64,000 bases of DNA from Tetrapyrgos nigripes. Lineage: Eukaryota; Basidiomycota; Agaricomycetes; Agaricales; Campanellaceae. The position numbers and the translations under genes were made by a program. This document shows, in pieces, positions 37,624 to 48,639 of this stretch; the first letter of the stretch is position 1; each line of letters begins with the position of its first letter. Below the pieces are notes generated by a model. The model was given only the letters and a program-made list of their open reading frames with translations, was not told the DNA's origin and made no database searches. Where the stretch lies: assembly GCA_013368315.1 (NCBI GenBank), contig JAACJM010000056.1, forward strand, positions 368,863 through 432,862. Direction: 5' to 3'.

Positions 37624-39081
37624 ATGCGTCTCCTCCACACATCTACCTACGAGCTCAAAGAGTTCATCAGCTCAGACATTCCTGAATACGCTATCCTTTC
37701 ACATACATGGGAGGAAGAAGAGATTCTTTTTGAGGACATACACAACCCCGCATCTCGAAAAGTTGCAACGCGAAAGAGAGGTTGGCGGAAAGTTGTCGGG
37801 ACGTGTGAACGCGCCAAAGAAGATGGTTTGGACTGGGTCTGGATCGATACATGCTGCATCAATAAGGACAGCAGCGCAGAGCTTTCCGAGGCTATCAACT
37901 CCATGTTCAGATATTACCGCAACTCTTTTGTGTGTTATGCATATCTCTCAGATTATCACGTCCATGTGAATGGCTTTCCCGGCAAAGAAGATGCAGAAAC
38001 TACCGCGTTCGACTCCCTCTCTGGATACCACCCTCACGTAGACAGTTGTCCCGTTCTCAAAGACGGAAATGCTGCTTTCGCAAAGTGCCGGTGGTTTACG
38101 AGGGGCTGGACTTTGCAGGAGCTGATAGCTCCCTCAGAAATGGTCTTTTTCGACGCAGAGTGGAATAATTTGGGGACAAAGTACAATTTGAGGTGGCTCA
38201 TCAATCAGGTTACGGGCATCCCTCATCACACTGTCCTCATCGATGGGGGAAACCTCAAGCGCTACAGCATTGCGACCAGAATGTCATGGGCTGCGGATCG
38301 TCAGACGACTAGAGAAGAGGACCAGGCGTACTCGCTTATGGGTATTTTTGGAGTCAACATTCCAACACTATATGGTGAAGGAGGCGAGAGGGCATTTATG
38401 CGTCTTCAAGAGGAGATCATCAAGTATTCGGATGATCAGAGTATTTTTGCCTGGATGAGCAACACCAAAGAAGAGACGCGCAGAGGACTCCTCGCGAGAT
38501 CCCCTTCCGAATTTAAAAAGAGCCATGTCGGTTTCTCTCTTCGCCCCTCTCGAGCTCCTTACTCTCTCACCAACCACGGGTTACATATCCACCTTCCCAT
38601 GCAATCTTATCCTGGATCTGACTTTGGGAACGCTCAGTTCTACTACGCCTATTTGGATTGCGGATTAGGCGACCCTGCGGCGGGTTGGGCGTTTGGTCCA
38701 GTCATTTGTTTGCGAAAGATGGTTCAGGGATCGGACAATTTGTATGAGAGGTGTGAACCTCAGTCGTTTTCGATACGATCTTGGCCCCCATCTCGGGAAG
38801 AGGAAGTGGTCGTGAAGGAGATTTATGTACCGCAGGAGTCCAACTTTCAGCATTTGGCATATAACGGTATTAAATTTGATTTTGGACGGAAGGATCCACG
38901 GCCACCATCTGTTGCTACTACTAGTACAAGTATGCCTTACATTCCAAAAGGACCAGACCAGTCGCGGATACAGATACAACCAATGGTGTTTTCATGGGTC
39001 CTTTGCATTTGTTTTATTGCATGCGGTTGTGGTTACTGCGTTATACGCATATCTAAATATCGAAAATCTAGTAGCGACTAG
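37624..39081 (+). CDS. HET domain protein with C-terminal membrane helix
   Basis: Single exon, 485 residues, intact. The HET core shows its signature blocks: PEYAILSHTWEEEEI (residues ~20-34), CERAKEDGLDWVWIDTCCINKDSSAELSEAINSMFRYY, and CRWFTRGWTLQELIAPSEMVFFD. Next come ATRMSWAADRQTTREEDQAYSLMGIFGVNIPTLYGEG, a typical extension. Near the end WVLCICFIACGCGYCVI is one transmembrane helix followed by a basic tail. HET proteins trigger incompatibility or regulated cell death in ascomycetes; in basidiomycetes the role is unproven. Membrane anchoring is unusual. A broken copy lies at 34.2 kb. Confidence 0.92.
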   Translation: MRLLHTSTYELKEFISSDIPEYAILSHTWEEEEILFEDIHNPASRKVATRKRGWRKVVGTCERAKEDGLDWVWIDTCCINKDSSAELSEAINSMFRYYRNSFVCYAYLSDYHVHVNGFPGKEDAETTAFDSLSGYHPHVDSCPVLKDGNAAFAKCRWFTRGWTLQELIAPSEMVFFDAEWNNLGTKYNLRWLINQVTGIPHHTVLIDGGNLKRYSIATRMSWAADRQTTREEDQAYSLMGIFGVNIPTLYGEGGERAFMRLQEEIIKYSDDQSIFAWMSNTKEETRRGLLARSPSEFKKSHVGFSLRPSRAPYSLTNHGLHIHLPMQSYPGSDFGNAQFYYAYLDCGLGDPAAGWAFGPVICLRKMVQGSDNLYERCEPQSFSIRSWPPSREEEVVVKEIYVPQESNFQHLAYNGIKFDFGRKDPRPPSVATTSTSMPYIPKGPDQSRIQIQPMVFSWVLCICFIACGCGYCVIRISKYRKSSSD

Positions 39082-39575
39082 TACTAATTGTAGTGACGAC
39101 CGGGATTACTATTTCAATCAAGGAAGCAAAAATTCCTTCCAAGCAATCCAGATTCGACGGTTCTGCTTCCCTCGAAGACTTACAGTGCAGCGTCGCAATT
39201 CCAACCATATAGGCTGTCCACCAAGCCAATGCAACACCTTACTCTCGCTAAGCAGCGTCTCCTGTCTCACAGTAACGCGAAGGGTTGTAGCGCGTTTGCG
39301 CCTTCCTTCTTCAAGTCTTCGAGAGTGCTTTTACGAGTATTAGACTAAAAAAGGTGTGGGATACTGCTGCTCTACAGCTGTTTAGCGTCACAATCATAAA
39401 ATGGCATTACAGACAGCTTCACTCTTGGAGTTCCTCACCTACGTATACTCTACCAGCTTTCATCCTCCCTCCCAGACTTACGACCACCCCAGGCCTACGA
39501 GAGTCCGTCCTTTTCCTTACATCCACAAGTTGCCCTAGTCGGTGGTCAAAGGTGCGTAACAGAGCTTCTCTGCCG

Positions 39576-39962
39576 CAAGGGGGTCCGGGCCGGAGAATCC
39601 CGTACCGGGGCTAGGTAGGTAGGTTCCCTGGCGAAGCCCTTAAATTTTTTTTTTTACTGACTCATTTGGAGCTGGCAAGCATGCTGGCGGGTGTCAATCT
39701 GGTGAGCTGTGAAGTTAAACACATAAATATATGCTCACCAGATGTTTTTTGACAATTACGCAGTATCTCTAAGCGCGAGCCGGGTAAGGTTCCAACTGTC
39801 CGGCAAAGCACGAGACTTGAGGTCATGTGCACATACTATATTTGGCAGGTAAACTCGTGTGAACTTACCTTATATAGAAGGTAAGGTAGGTAGGTTCCTC
39901 GACCGAGGCACTAAATTTTTTTCCGACCCCCGGTCGTTAATTTTTTTTTTTGGACCCCCTTG
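39576..39962. mobile_element. 387 bp MITE with 11 bp TIRs and 8 bp target-site duplication (hAT-like)
   Basis: Ends CAAGGGGGTCC (39576-39586) and GGACCCCCTTG (39952-39962) are perfect inverted repeats. Directly outside on both sides is CTCTGCCG (39568-39575 and 39963-39970), a perfect 8 bp duplication as made by hAT-superfamily transposases. The interior is non-coding with T-runs and GTAGGTAGGTTCC near both ends. The perfect TIRs and duplication imply a fairly recent insertion. Confidence 0.9.
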
Positions 39963-41230
39963 CTCTGCCGCTTTATCGTGTTCGAGACGCTATACTTTAT
40001 TGGAGTATGATAAGTACACCGTGAATAGGGGCTGACGCGTCTCCATTGGAAGACCAGAGTGGTCACTAAGGTTTGTTCTCCCTGGCGAGTGCGTGTTTAC
40101 GAAAGGGCAACACCGAGATTGACTGTAGAATGGGCAATATCACCGGGGCCAAACATTATGCCAGTGTGCATATTCATTTTATCATTCATACATTCCGCTA
40201 TGGTGCATCCACATGATGGTTTCTGTTGATGACTCTGACAAAGTGTTGGTATTCTCTCCTCCACGGAATTTGTCTACCGAAGCGAAGCTATACTTACTAT
40301 AGATGTGGACAGAAATCACTGTAGATTTGGAACATCACTCTTACCGGTCTTATCGAGGTTTCCTCTGTCTCATGCAAATTAGCACCCGGGAGCAAGACTG
40401 GACAGTGGATTTGTGTGTCCCAGAAATCGGAGAAGAGGCTGAGGCGTTGAATTGGAGTGATCTGAGAGTAATTCCAGTCGGCTATTGCGTTCACAGGACC
40501 AGCCAACGGCGAGCACTGGCAAAAGCCCTCCCATTCCCAATTGTCCATTCAGCGATTTTACTTGTTTTTACCGATACTGTGTAATGTTTGTCAATGGAAT
40601 CGTGATAAAGAGAAGTCACATGCTCAACCGGTTCGGATAACTGAAACCATTGACTCCTCTTTGGCATTCAGTCTGGCGATACATCTTTGTGGAGTTTCTT
40701 TACTTTGGTTGTAGTACTGTTAAGTACAAGGGGTGTGCAGCTGGTCTACCCAAGACTGGACCTTGGGGGGGGAAGGGGTCTGGAGAGGGCTTATGGCCCA
40801 AAAGTACATCATGCCCTAGAGAGTGTATAGACCAATTTTCTGGAGTCATCTCTGCTTCAAAGTGTCAGAAATACACTTGTGTCATGATATTATTGTTGAA
40901 GAAATGAGTCCCTACATCCACCTACATCCATAACAAGTAATTCCCTTTTATATTTTTTGCTCCTATTCCTTTCTCCTATCATCGTTACCTCTCTCCATGC
41001 TCGCCTCATATATGTTTGATTATGTATCTGATCTGCCTGTAAAAAGCCTTACATATACCATACAACCTCATCTGACACACCTCAGTTGTTCCCACTCCGT
41101 TGTGTGAACCTGAGGTGTGTCCTTTATACCTACAATTACCCATATACATATCACTGACTCTATTATATTCACTACAGTACTTTTACTAACAAGTACTATT
41201 CTCTTATGATTATTATTTTAGGGTATTTTC

Positions 41231-41930
41231 ATTGATCAACATAGGATAGATTTTGGTACACATGGTTTCTGGTCCTTCTGGTACCAATTTGATAGCATGA
41301 TCCCAGGGTTTGTGAGCAGGAAGTTGTTCAGACTCCACCTCTGAGAATACTTTTGCAAAATCTTGATATTGGGCCAGTATCATCTGTTCAAATGTCTGCT
41401 TGGGTCTGTCCTTCTTTGACGAGCAGGCATGATACAGAATGTATACTAGAAGCGGAGTGGCAACTCCATACTTACCTGGGGATGAGTTGCTTGTTAGAGC
41501 TTTGTTAGAGGCTTGTGAGGCGAGTAGTTAAGTTGAGAAACTTTTTTATTAGGAGGGCTATCTACAAGCCCTTTTATACCTTTAAGAGGGGGTAAATACA
41601 TGTGACTACATATGACTACTGTAACAATAAGATTGATGTATTTAGGTAATGACAGAACAATGATGGTAATTACTTTATTGTTCTTACGGGTATCTATTGT
41701 TCTACATAGTAGGTTGATGGCTGGATGTGATGTACCAATTCAACACTTCTGAGCCTGCTCTGCAAGCTGTTGGGAATAAGTGAACCCAGCTGCACACTAA
41801 ACTTCTTCATTCAGTTCCTGAAGAATGCCTTGCTTCCACCGATTAGCATGTATCTGACAAAAGGGTGTTTCCTCCTCTTCTATGTCAGACTCTATTTCCT
41901 CCCCTTTCTGTTCCTCTAAAGAAAATAGAA
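41231..41930 (-). pseudogene. Ty3/gypsy pol fragment (start of reverse transcriptase), broken by an LTR-like piece
   Basis: On the minus strand, 41480-41231 reads KVFSEVESEQLPAHKPWDHAIKLVPEGPE... followed by CTKIYPMLINE, the conserved entry to fungal Ty3/gypsy reverse transcriptases (ELPxHKPWDHAI). Upstream, 41930-41710 reads CQIHANRWKQGILQELNEE, then stops. Neither the catalytic YxDD nor an integrase is present. It is a relic. Confidence 0.7.
41492..41706 (-). repeat. Candidate solo LTR, 215 bp
   Basis: On the minus strand the segment begins TGTAGAACAATAG and ends CTCTAACA, the TG...CA form of an LTR, with a TATAAAAGGG promoter-like element at 41571-41580. It interrupts gypsy coding relics on both sides. 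No target duplication was found, so the borders may be wrong. Confidence 0.4.
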
Positions 41931-42065
41931 CGAAAATACCCTAAAATAATAATGTCACAACAACTTGGAGGGTAAAAACAGGTAGAAGACATATCTAATA
42001 TGCCTTATTTGGGTGGAATCCCACTGAAATGGTATGTAGTTCTCATGATAGTGATGTTGTCATTT

Positions 42066-42432
42066 CAAGGGGGTACAAAAAAGTTTTTAAGGACTGGGGG
42101 TCAGAAAAGAAATTAGTGGCTGGTTGAGGGAACCTACCTACCTCTTCTTCCATATATGTTACTTTCTCATGATGTTACCTGCCATATATAGTAAACTTAC
42201 ATGATCTCAGTCTGAATAGTTGGAACCTCAGTCAATCTTGAGTCAATCTTAGCTGGATATGTCTGCAGTAATAGTCAGAAAACATTCAGCAAGCATCTAT
42301 CTATGTGTTAACCCCCACAGCTCTCCACATTGACTGCTGTCAGCATGCTTGCCAGCTCCAGATGGGTTGGTAAAAATTTTTTAAAGGGCTTCACCTGGGA
42401 ACCTACACAGTGTAAAGCCCCAGAATTCAGTG
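42066..42432. mobile_element. Second, older copy of the MITE family (inverted, diverged)
   Basis: Starts CAAGGGGGTAC at 42066 and follows the reverse complement of the 39.6 kb MITE: GACTGGGGGTCAG, GAAATTAGTGGCT..GTTGAGGGAACCTACCTACC, then GCATGCTTGCCAGCTCCAGATG, AAAGGGCTTCACC and GGGAACCTAC. The right end is no longer a clean TIR. Divergence is much greater than in the copy at 39.6 kb. Confidence 0.75.
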
Positions 42433-45400
42433 GGGCCAAAATTGTCTGATTCTTGGAAAATTTTGGAATTTGATGTGAATCAGATGTCAATTAGCTACAT
42501 TAAATTTTGTACAGTTCATTTTCTTCTCATTCCAGAATGTCAGTATGGACTTGGTGCTTTCTTTTTTAAAATTGTGCCATCGTGACCTTCTGCAAACATG
42601 GTGATGTGTCACATTGAGAAGCTCTTACCCTGACCACCACCTTCAACTTCAACTGCCTTGACTCTCAACTCAACACACGACATTTCTGCTTGCGGTAACA
42701 TGTACTAGCTGTACCCTTCTCTCTACTTTGACAATGCCCCAGCCCTCATGATGTGCCATGCAACAGCAAAGTATCAATGGTATGTGTACATCCCCTCTCT
42801 TTTTTCATGTGTTGCAACTCTGACAGGCTGTAAATACTCTTAAGGATCATTAGCAACAACATATATGACCTCTTATGACTTGGGAGATGCTGATTAACAG
42901 ATGGATATGGATGGAAGTATGGCTTGAGCAAGGATCTGGTAGCAGCAAAACAAGACAGTGTGTCCTTGAAAACCATGTTTTATTTGCCTGAGATTTGATC
43001 AAAGCATCCTTTACTCCTTTTCCATCAAGTCACCATGTTCCATGTTTTGGCAGAATGGTTAATCAATGAGGTTTTTTCTCTAGCTTGTCACTGATAGGCT
43101 AGAGGTGAGCATCCCAATGATCCAACATATTATTCTTTCAGTAGCATCATTAGTGACATACACCAAGGCTGCCCAATGAATTGCTGCTGGGCTTGGTGTG
43201 GGTGGGGTGAGCAGACAGAATATTCCTTCTTCATTACTTGAAATAACTGCTCAATTTTGCAGGCCCACCTGTCAGAAATCCTTGTCTTAGCCACCTTTGG
43301 CTACACTCTCAGCACATGCCGTACCCATACACTCCTTCATATTTCCATATCTGTCACTCTTACATCATTCACTGCCTAAGCCCAAAAACCCTCAGAGGGT
43401 TTTTCAATTATACCTATGTGCGCCCCCCACCCTATTCTATTTCTGTTTCATTTATTATGTCAACTATTCATTCTGTTCATCGCTCCACATCTATATTCAT
43501 TGTTTAACATTTGATTCATTTATTCTATTTACCATTTGGGACTCATAATCATTTAGTATATTATACAGGAGTTGGTTTCACTACTCATATATAGGTAGTG
43601 TTTTCCTGTACTCAAGCCTCAGAATTGATGTTGTTGTTGTTTCCTCTCATTCTTCTCTGCTTGTTCTGCATTGTGAATTGAGGGATATGTGCACTACACT
43701 TGTACATGGCGAATCTAGTCACACGACTCTCTCAGGAGTCATGGTTGTCTCGTATCCTTTACAGGGATTCTTGTTCTACATTCACCATCCATTGTCATTC
43801 TCCTTGGTCTAGTTCCTTGCTGTCATCTCAGTTGCTGTACAGGCGTGTAGATTGATCCACCAGCAGCTCAGATCATTGGTCTCGTAGGCTTAGGGTCAGT
43901 GAGTGAGTAGTGTCACTCCCTCTCACCGAAGCCAACCCTAGGTTCCAGACTCCTCCTGGGGCATTCTCCCCTCATCGATGAGCCCATTCGGCATCGAGAG
44001 GTTAGCCCGGCTTGAGGGTTCGTGACAGAAGATCAATTCTCCCATCGTCATTCAGGGGAATTCATTCAATTATCTTTATCAAACCTATCCTATCCTTTAT
44101 TCTTCCTTTTCCGTCATTACCAAAAACCTCAAGGAGGGGTCGACTTGTTTGAGAACCTCTTTGAGCACCTCAGGTACTGCCATCAGACGTCAACATCTTC
44201 CTTAGGAACTCACTACTTCTTTGGATCATTGTTGGGGGTTGTTGGTGCTGCTCATTAGTAAAGAGCATCACCCATAGTTACATATTGGCTGTTGACACCT
44301 TTCCAGACAGGGGTATATTGGCTACAGTATGTTATGATGGGCCACTGCCAGTTTTAGGGGCACAGTGTCAGTGCTTGATTGGTTGATCAGGACTGCTGGG
44401 CAGGTTATCTGGTTGATCATCTCGTATTTGGTTCGCAGAAATGTTATGTTTAACTGTATTCAGACTTATATCATCCAATTCTATCATATCCATATTCTTT
44501 GGCCAATTGTATCCTACACTTTATGCTCATGGGAAGGCTTTGCATTTATTCAAAACCCTTCAGAAGCAGTAGGAGCTATACTCACACTGGAAGAACACGT
44601 TGACCTATACTGAGATACCTTGCAAGGGATTTTGACTGAATTTTGACAAATGCATATCCTTGACAAGGACACCATTAATCGTTACGCAATTCCCACACGA
44701 GACTTATTATTTGCCATGGAAGCTATTGTTGCCACAGAGTACATGGAGGCATTAGCATTAATCACCAGTAACCAGTTGGACACTGAGTTAACTCGTGACC
44801 TGGATAATCAAAGAGCCTTACAATGTCAGATCAGAGATGTAATTTGGCAGAATCCAAGGGCAGTCGAGAGACTTAGGAACAATGAACCTCTGCTAGGTAC
44901 ATGAACAAATACACTAGGCAGCATCAAGCTCGATTTCCAGTTACAGGAAGAGATCTCATATGACCACATATGCTCATAACTCATGATCTTATGGGAAACA
45001 TTAAAAGGCAATTTTGGGAAGGAGGATACACCTGACCCACTATGTGAGAAGATATTATTCAGATGGATCACTATGTCAACACGTTATGCATTGGAGGATT
45101 CACAGATGAAGCTACTTGGGTAGTTCAACAGATCAATGCACTTCTGGAGTACTCCATTCAGCCAGATGCTATGAACATGTTTACAAGGGAAACCACAGAA
45201 GAGTCTCTGCCACAAGAATCTGGTATGCCTATGGAAGTCGACTCTTAGGGAATCTAGGGAAGATCAAGGCCTTTAGTGGGGTTCTTGATGACCAGAAACC
45301 TTTAGAGGGATTCTTGAATCCTTTTCAGACAACTATGGCTTGGATATTGCACAGTAAACAGATGAATAACATTTGACACATGTGTGTCATGTACCCCTTT

Positions 45401-45848
45401 TTTCTGGTGGATTGACTGGGAATACAAGGACACAATATTAAGGCTACGTATGCTATTGAATTTGGAAAAGGTGATTAGGAAGCTGGATTTGAAAATCCGC
45501 AGAAGGATTTTCACCACCTTATACCCTTTGGGCCTTCAATCATATTTCTCTATTGACTATTAATGAATTTTGACACAGATAACCTTCAGAAGGTTTTATG
45601 TCTCATACCTGGTCCAATAGAAGATCAAGACAGATGTACCAACTTGGATTCAAGTTCTCTCATCATATTCCTATATTCTCAAACTCTTTCATTACTATTT
45701 GTCATTGACTCATTTTCGGTTTTGCAAATTTTGACGTTCAACTTATTTTCACATGAAGATTCAAGAAGGACGGCACACAGTGCACGCATTCATACATTTC
45801 ATATACAAAAACAAGAAAATAGCGATACAGCAGAGAATACATAATTGA
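42433..45848. other. AT-rich, gene-poor stretch, probably old transposon remains
   Basis: No ORF over 85 codons has recognisable protein features. Short frames at 44650-44904 and 45063-45248 could be remnants of a gag-like gene but I cannot support this. The end of 43900-44027 (GGTTCGTGACAG, inverted TGTCACGAACC) resembles an LTR terminus of fungal Ty3/gypsy elements. Several near-palindromes of the form AAAACCCTtcAGAGGGTTTT occur (see findings). Confidence 0.45.
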
Positions 45849-47802
45849 CTAAAGTCCACGAGGAAGATGACAAAGAATATGAGTGTTCAATACTACCAAG
45901 AACGATTTACCCTCTGTGTGACCAAGATAAAATTGCACTCGGTGAAAGTTGACAATGATGAAGACATTCACATCAGGGCGTTGACGATGCCTAGGTAAGA
46001 AAGTCCCATTTGCTGGTGAACTTGCACTTGGTGAAATCTTTGGGAGCCACTGGGAAAAAATCCAATCAGTATTTGAAAATCCTTTGAAAGGAGAGTGAAG
46101 GTACTTACACCAAGTATGCCCATGATGAAATGGCATGAAAGTCGTGCCCATAAACTCATAGGGATGGAAAGATAGGTCCCAGAGCTCTTTCAAGGAACAC
46201 TTCATTCCTGCCTTCCATTGACACACTAGACATGAAATTGGGGACTGCCGCAAAGACTCGCTCATGGTCTTTTTGAAGACGCAGGGGAGCCCGTGCTTTG
46301 CACACTGCTTGCAAGGAAATCTTGGGATATCATAGATAATCCTGGGAGCGGTGTTGATGCAGAAATTACTGATGTTCTTCGCAGCATCGGTAGGACTGAT
46401 GAAAGGCATCAGGGTGGTTGACCGATAATTGTTGCGTGGCCAAACAACACCCAGAATTCTGGATATGTCTTTCACAAGCCAAGATGCTAAGGAGAAGAAT
46501 AATAAATAAAATGCCTGGAAAAATATACCAGGTAAAAGAGGATCTCACCTTAGTGCCCTGTCTGTGTTTGAAGGGGACTCGATGTGCTGGTGGTTCTTGA
46601 AAGGGTTCTCGTTGATGATATAGATGAAAGTAGGGACACAGGAGTGAGAGTTGTTGTTGGAATGGACTGGATTACAACAAAGGAGGACTCGAGACTGTTC
46701 AAAAGACAGATCTCAATTGGACAGAGGAACAAATCCCTCAGGCAACACTGGTCCAGGATCTTCTCGACAGTTTTTCACCCTGAACTGTCTGGACTGTCTC
46801 GTCTTCCTCACCCTCCATTTCAGCCCCACAAACCAATCTCACCTTTCCCTTTCCTTTATCCTTCTTTCTATTCCCCGACAATGGCTCTTCACATTCCTTC
46901 TCCTTATGAATTTGATGATGTCGTGCACTGGATGGACATTTTCGCAGAGTAAATGATGATTCCTGTGGTGAGACATTGGGAGCAGTTTTAGGGATTTTGC
47001 GAGGAGGAGGAGGGGAGTATGAAGAACGTCTTTTACGAAGATGTTTGGTGATCGGAGTCTCGTCTTCAGATTCAGACTCTTCTACAGGATCTTGAAGTAC
47101 TGGAGAAGGATGAGGGGTTAGCAATTCCATCGAAATTCCTCTGGGGCTTGAAACAATGTTGAGATCATTGTTGAAGAGCTGAGAAGGAGATGTTGGACAG
47201 GTGGAGGTGAATAGAGGTGTCTGGGAGGAGTGTGATGGGCCAGGTTGTGAAGACAAAGGAATGGATTTCAATTGGAGAAGGGTGAGTTGGCAATCCAATT
47301 GGAATGAAAAGGCAGATGGAGTGCGTATAGAAGATGGTGAATGAGGAGGGGAGGCAGTGACCACAGGAATCTCGGGATCAGCATCTTCGACAACATCTTT
47401 GTCGATATCCATCGCATTCATTCTGAAGTAATCTTCAACCACCATATCTGGATCAAAAGATCACATTAGGTGTTCAACCAAAATCGAAAATCCTTTGAGG
47501 AGACTCACCATATGAAGAAGAAAGTCAAAGGTGGCGTCAATAATCTCAGTTCCAGATGGATAGGTGCCCTTCATAAAGACAAGAGCAGCAGCTTTTTTCC
47601 TTGCTTCTTCAGAAACCAGGAAGACTTCTTCATCAAGGAATTCTGCCGTCCACTTCTTAGCGCCACAAACACGAAACCTGAATGAACACTTTGGGTGTCG
47701 GAGCAGACGCTGAGAGAATTGCTGAGTCAGGGGGAGCAAGATTGGTGGGAATGGTGGAAATTCAAGATCTTTGATGAAGGATTTGAAGCAGGACATGAGC
47801 AT
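45849..47802 (-). CDS. TE-type gene with Cys cluster resembling Zn2Cys6, hypothetical
   Basis: Minus-strand exons: 47520-47802 (ATG to FDFLLHM, then GTGAGT), ~46738-47458 (DMVVEDYFRMNAMDIDKD...), ~46550-46737 and ~45849-46475. The last part carries CKQCAKHGLPC and, 16-19 residues later, CLVCQWKAGMKC: CX2CX6C plus CX2CX7C, similar in spacing to a fungal binuclear zinc cluster. The middle is Ser/Pro-rich with a basic patch (KHLRKRRSSYSPPPPRKIPK), a likely nuclear signal. Genes of this layout are, from memory, repeated in agaricomycete genomes among transposons. Later exon junctions are uncertain and the gene may be broken. DNA binding is inference. Confidence 0.45.
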
Positions 47803-48639
47803 GGTTCAGTTGGTCATGATGGATGAGGATGGTTGGATAATTGGTTCAGTGAGGAGAGATGGTGGTGATCATTGGGCAAGAATGGGTTGTCGTTTGAGGG
47901 CTCAAAAAAAATTCAACAAAACCCTGAAAGGATTTCGATCAAACAGAAATTCTTCCTTTTCCATTGTCACAATCACAGAAGTGACTATTTGGGGAATGCA
48001 GACACCTTTAAGGTTATTCTCTGATGGAATTTTGACTTTTCAAGAGATCAGGGAGAGGTGCCAGAGATGGTAGGAGGAAGACCAATGAATGTGAAATGAC
48101 TTCAGATGCTGATTGAGGATGGAGAGGGGAACCTATGGGTCAGAGGCATATGTGGTCTTGGTCTTCGCTCAAGTTTGTGTTTGTGTTGGCATTGGCACTG
48201 GCGTTTGGATGTTGAAGAAGCCAAGCCGAGCGCTACTGCTGATATGGCTAACTGTCATGACATCTATATTTGGTACTATTTATTTCAGATCCTTACACCA
48301 TATGACTCTTGTTCCACATGCTACACACCGGACCTTTCATTTCTCTGATACAGCTTCTTTTACAGCTTCCTTTACAGCTTCTCTACAGCTTTACTTTTAC
48401 ATATATAAGCCCTGTCCTGACACCTGGTTCCCCATCTCGACCTCTTCGTTGTTGGGACCAGGTGTGTATCTTCCTTTTCATTACTTCTTTCACCTTTACT
48501 GATGGGCACTGTAGTTCCAGTACTTATTGCTGTCTGTTAGTCAAGTTGAGCCTGTAGCTCCTTGTTATTGCTATCTAAGTGCTTGCCTCTTTGTAACACT
48601 AATGAAGATACTTTGGGCTTTTTTGGGGGAGGCGTGACG

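Larger units (their letters stand above)
40877..41963. mobile_element. ~1.09 kb insertion inside repeat copy B, with imperfect inverted ends
   Basis: Ends read TTGTGTCATGATATTATTG (from 40877) and, inverted, TTGTTGTGACATTATTATT (from 41963); these are similar but not identical. The flanks CTTG/CCAAG could be a 4-5 bp target duplication. A second, perfect 22 bp inverted pair (ATTATTATTTTAGGGTATTTTC at 41209-41230 and its complement at 41932-41953) lies inside and brackets Ty3/gypsy debris. Nested insertion is likely; the order of events is inferred. Confidence 0.55.
40800..42060 (-). repeat. Interspersed repeat, copy B, split by an insertion
   Basis: Reverse-complement matches to copy A at 2511-2690 lie at 40800-40875 and 41967-42060. 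In copy A the two blocks touch; here they are separated by about 1.09 kb of other sequence. The minus orientation relative to copy A is certain from the alignment. Confidence 0.8.
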
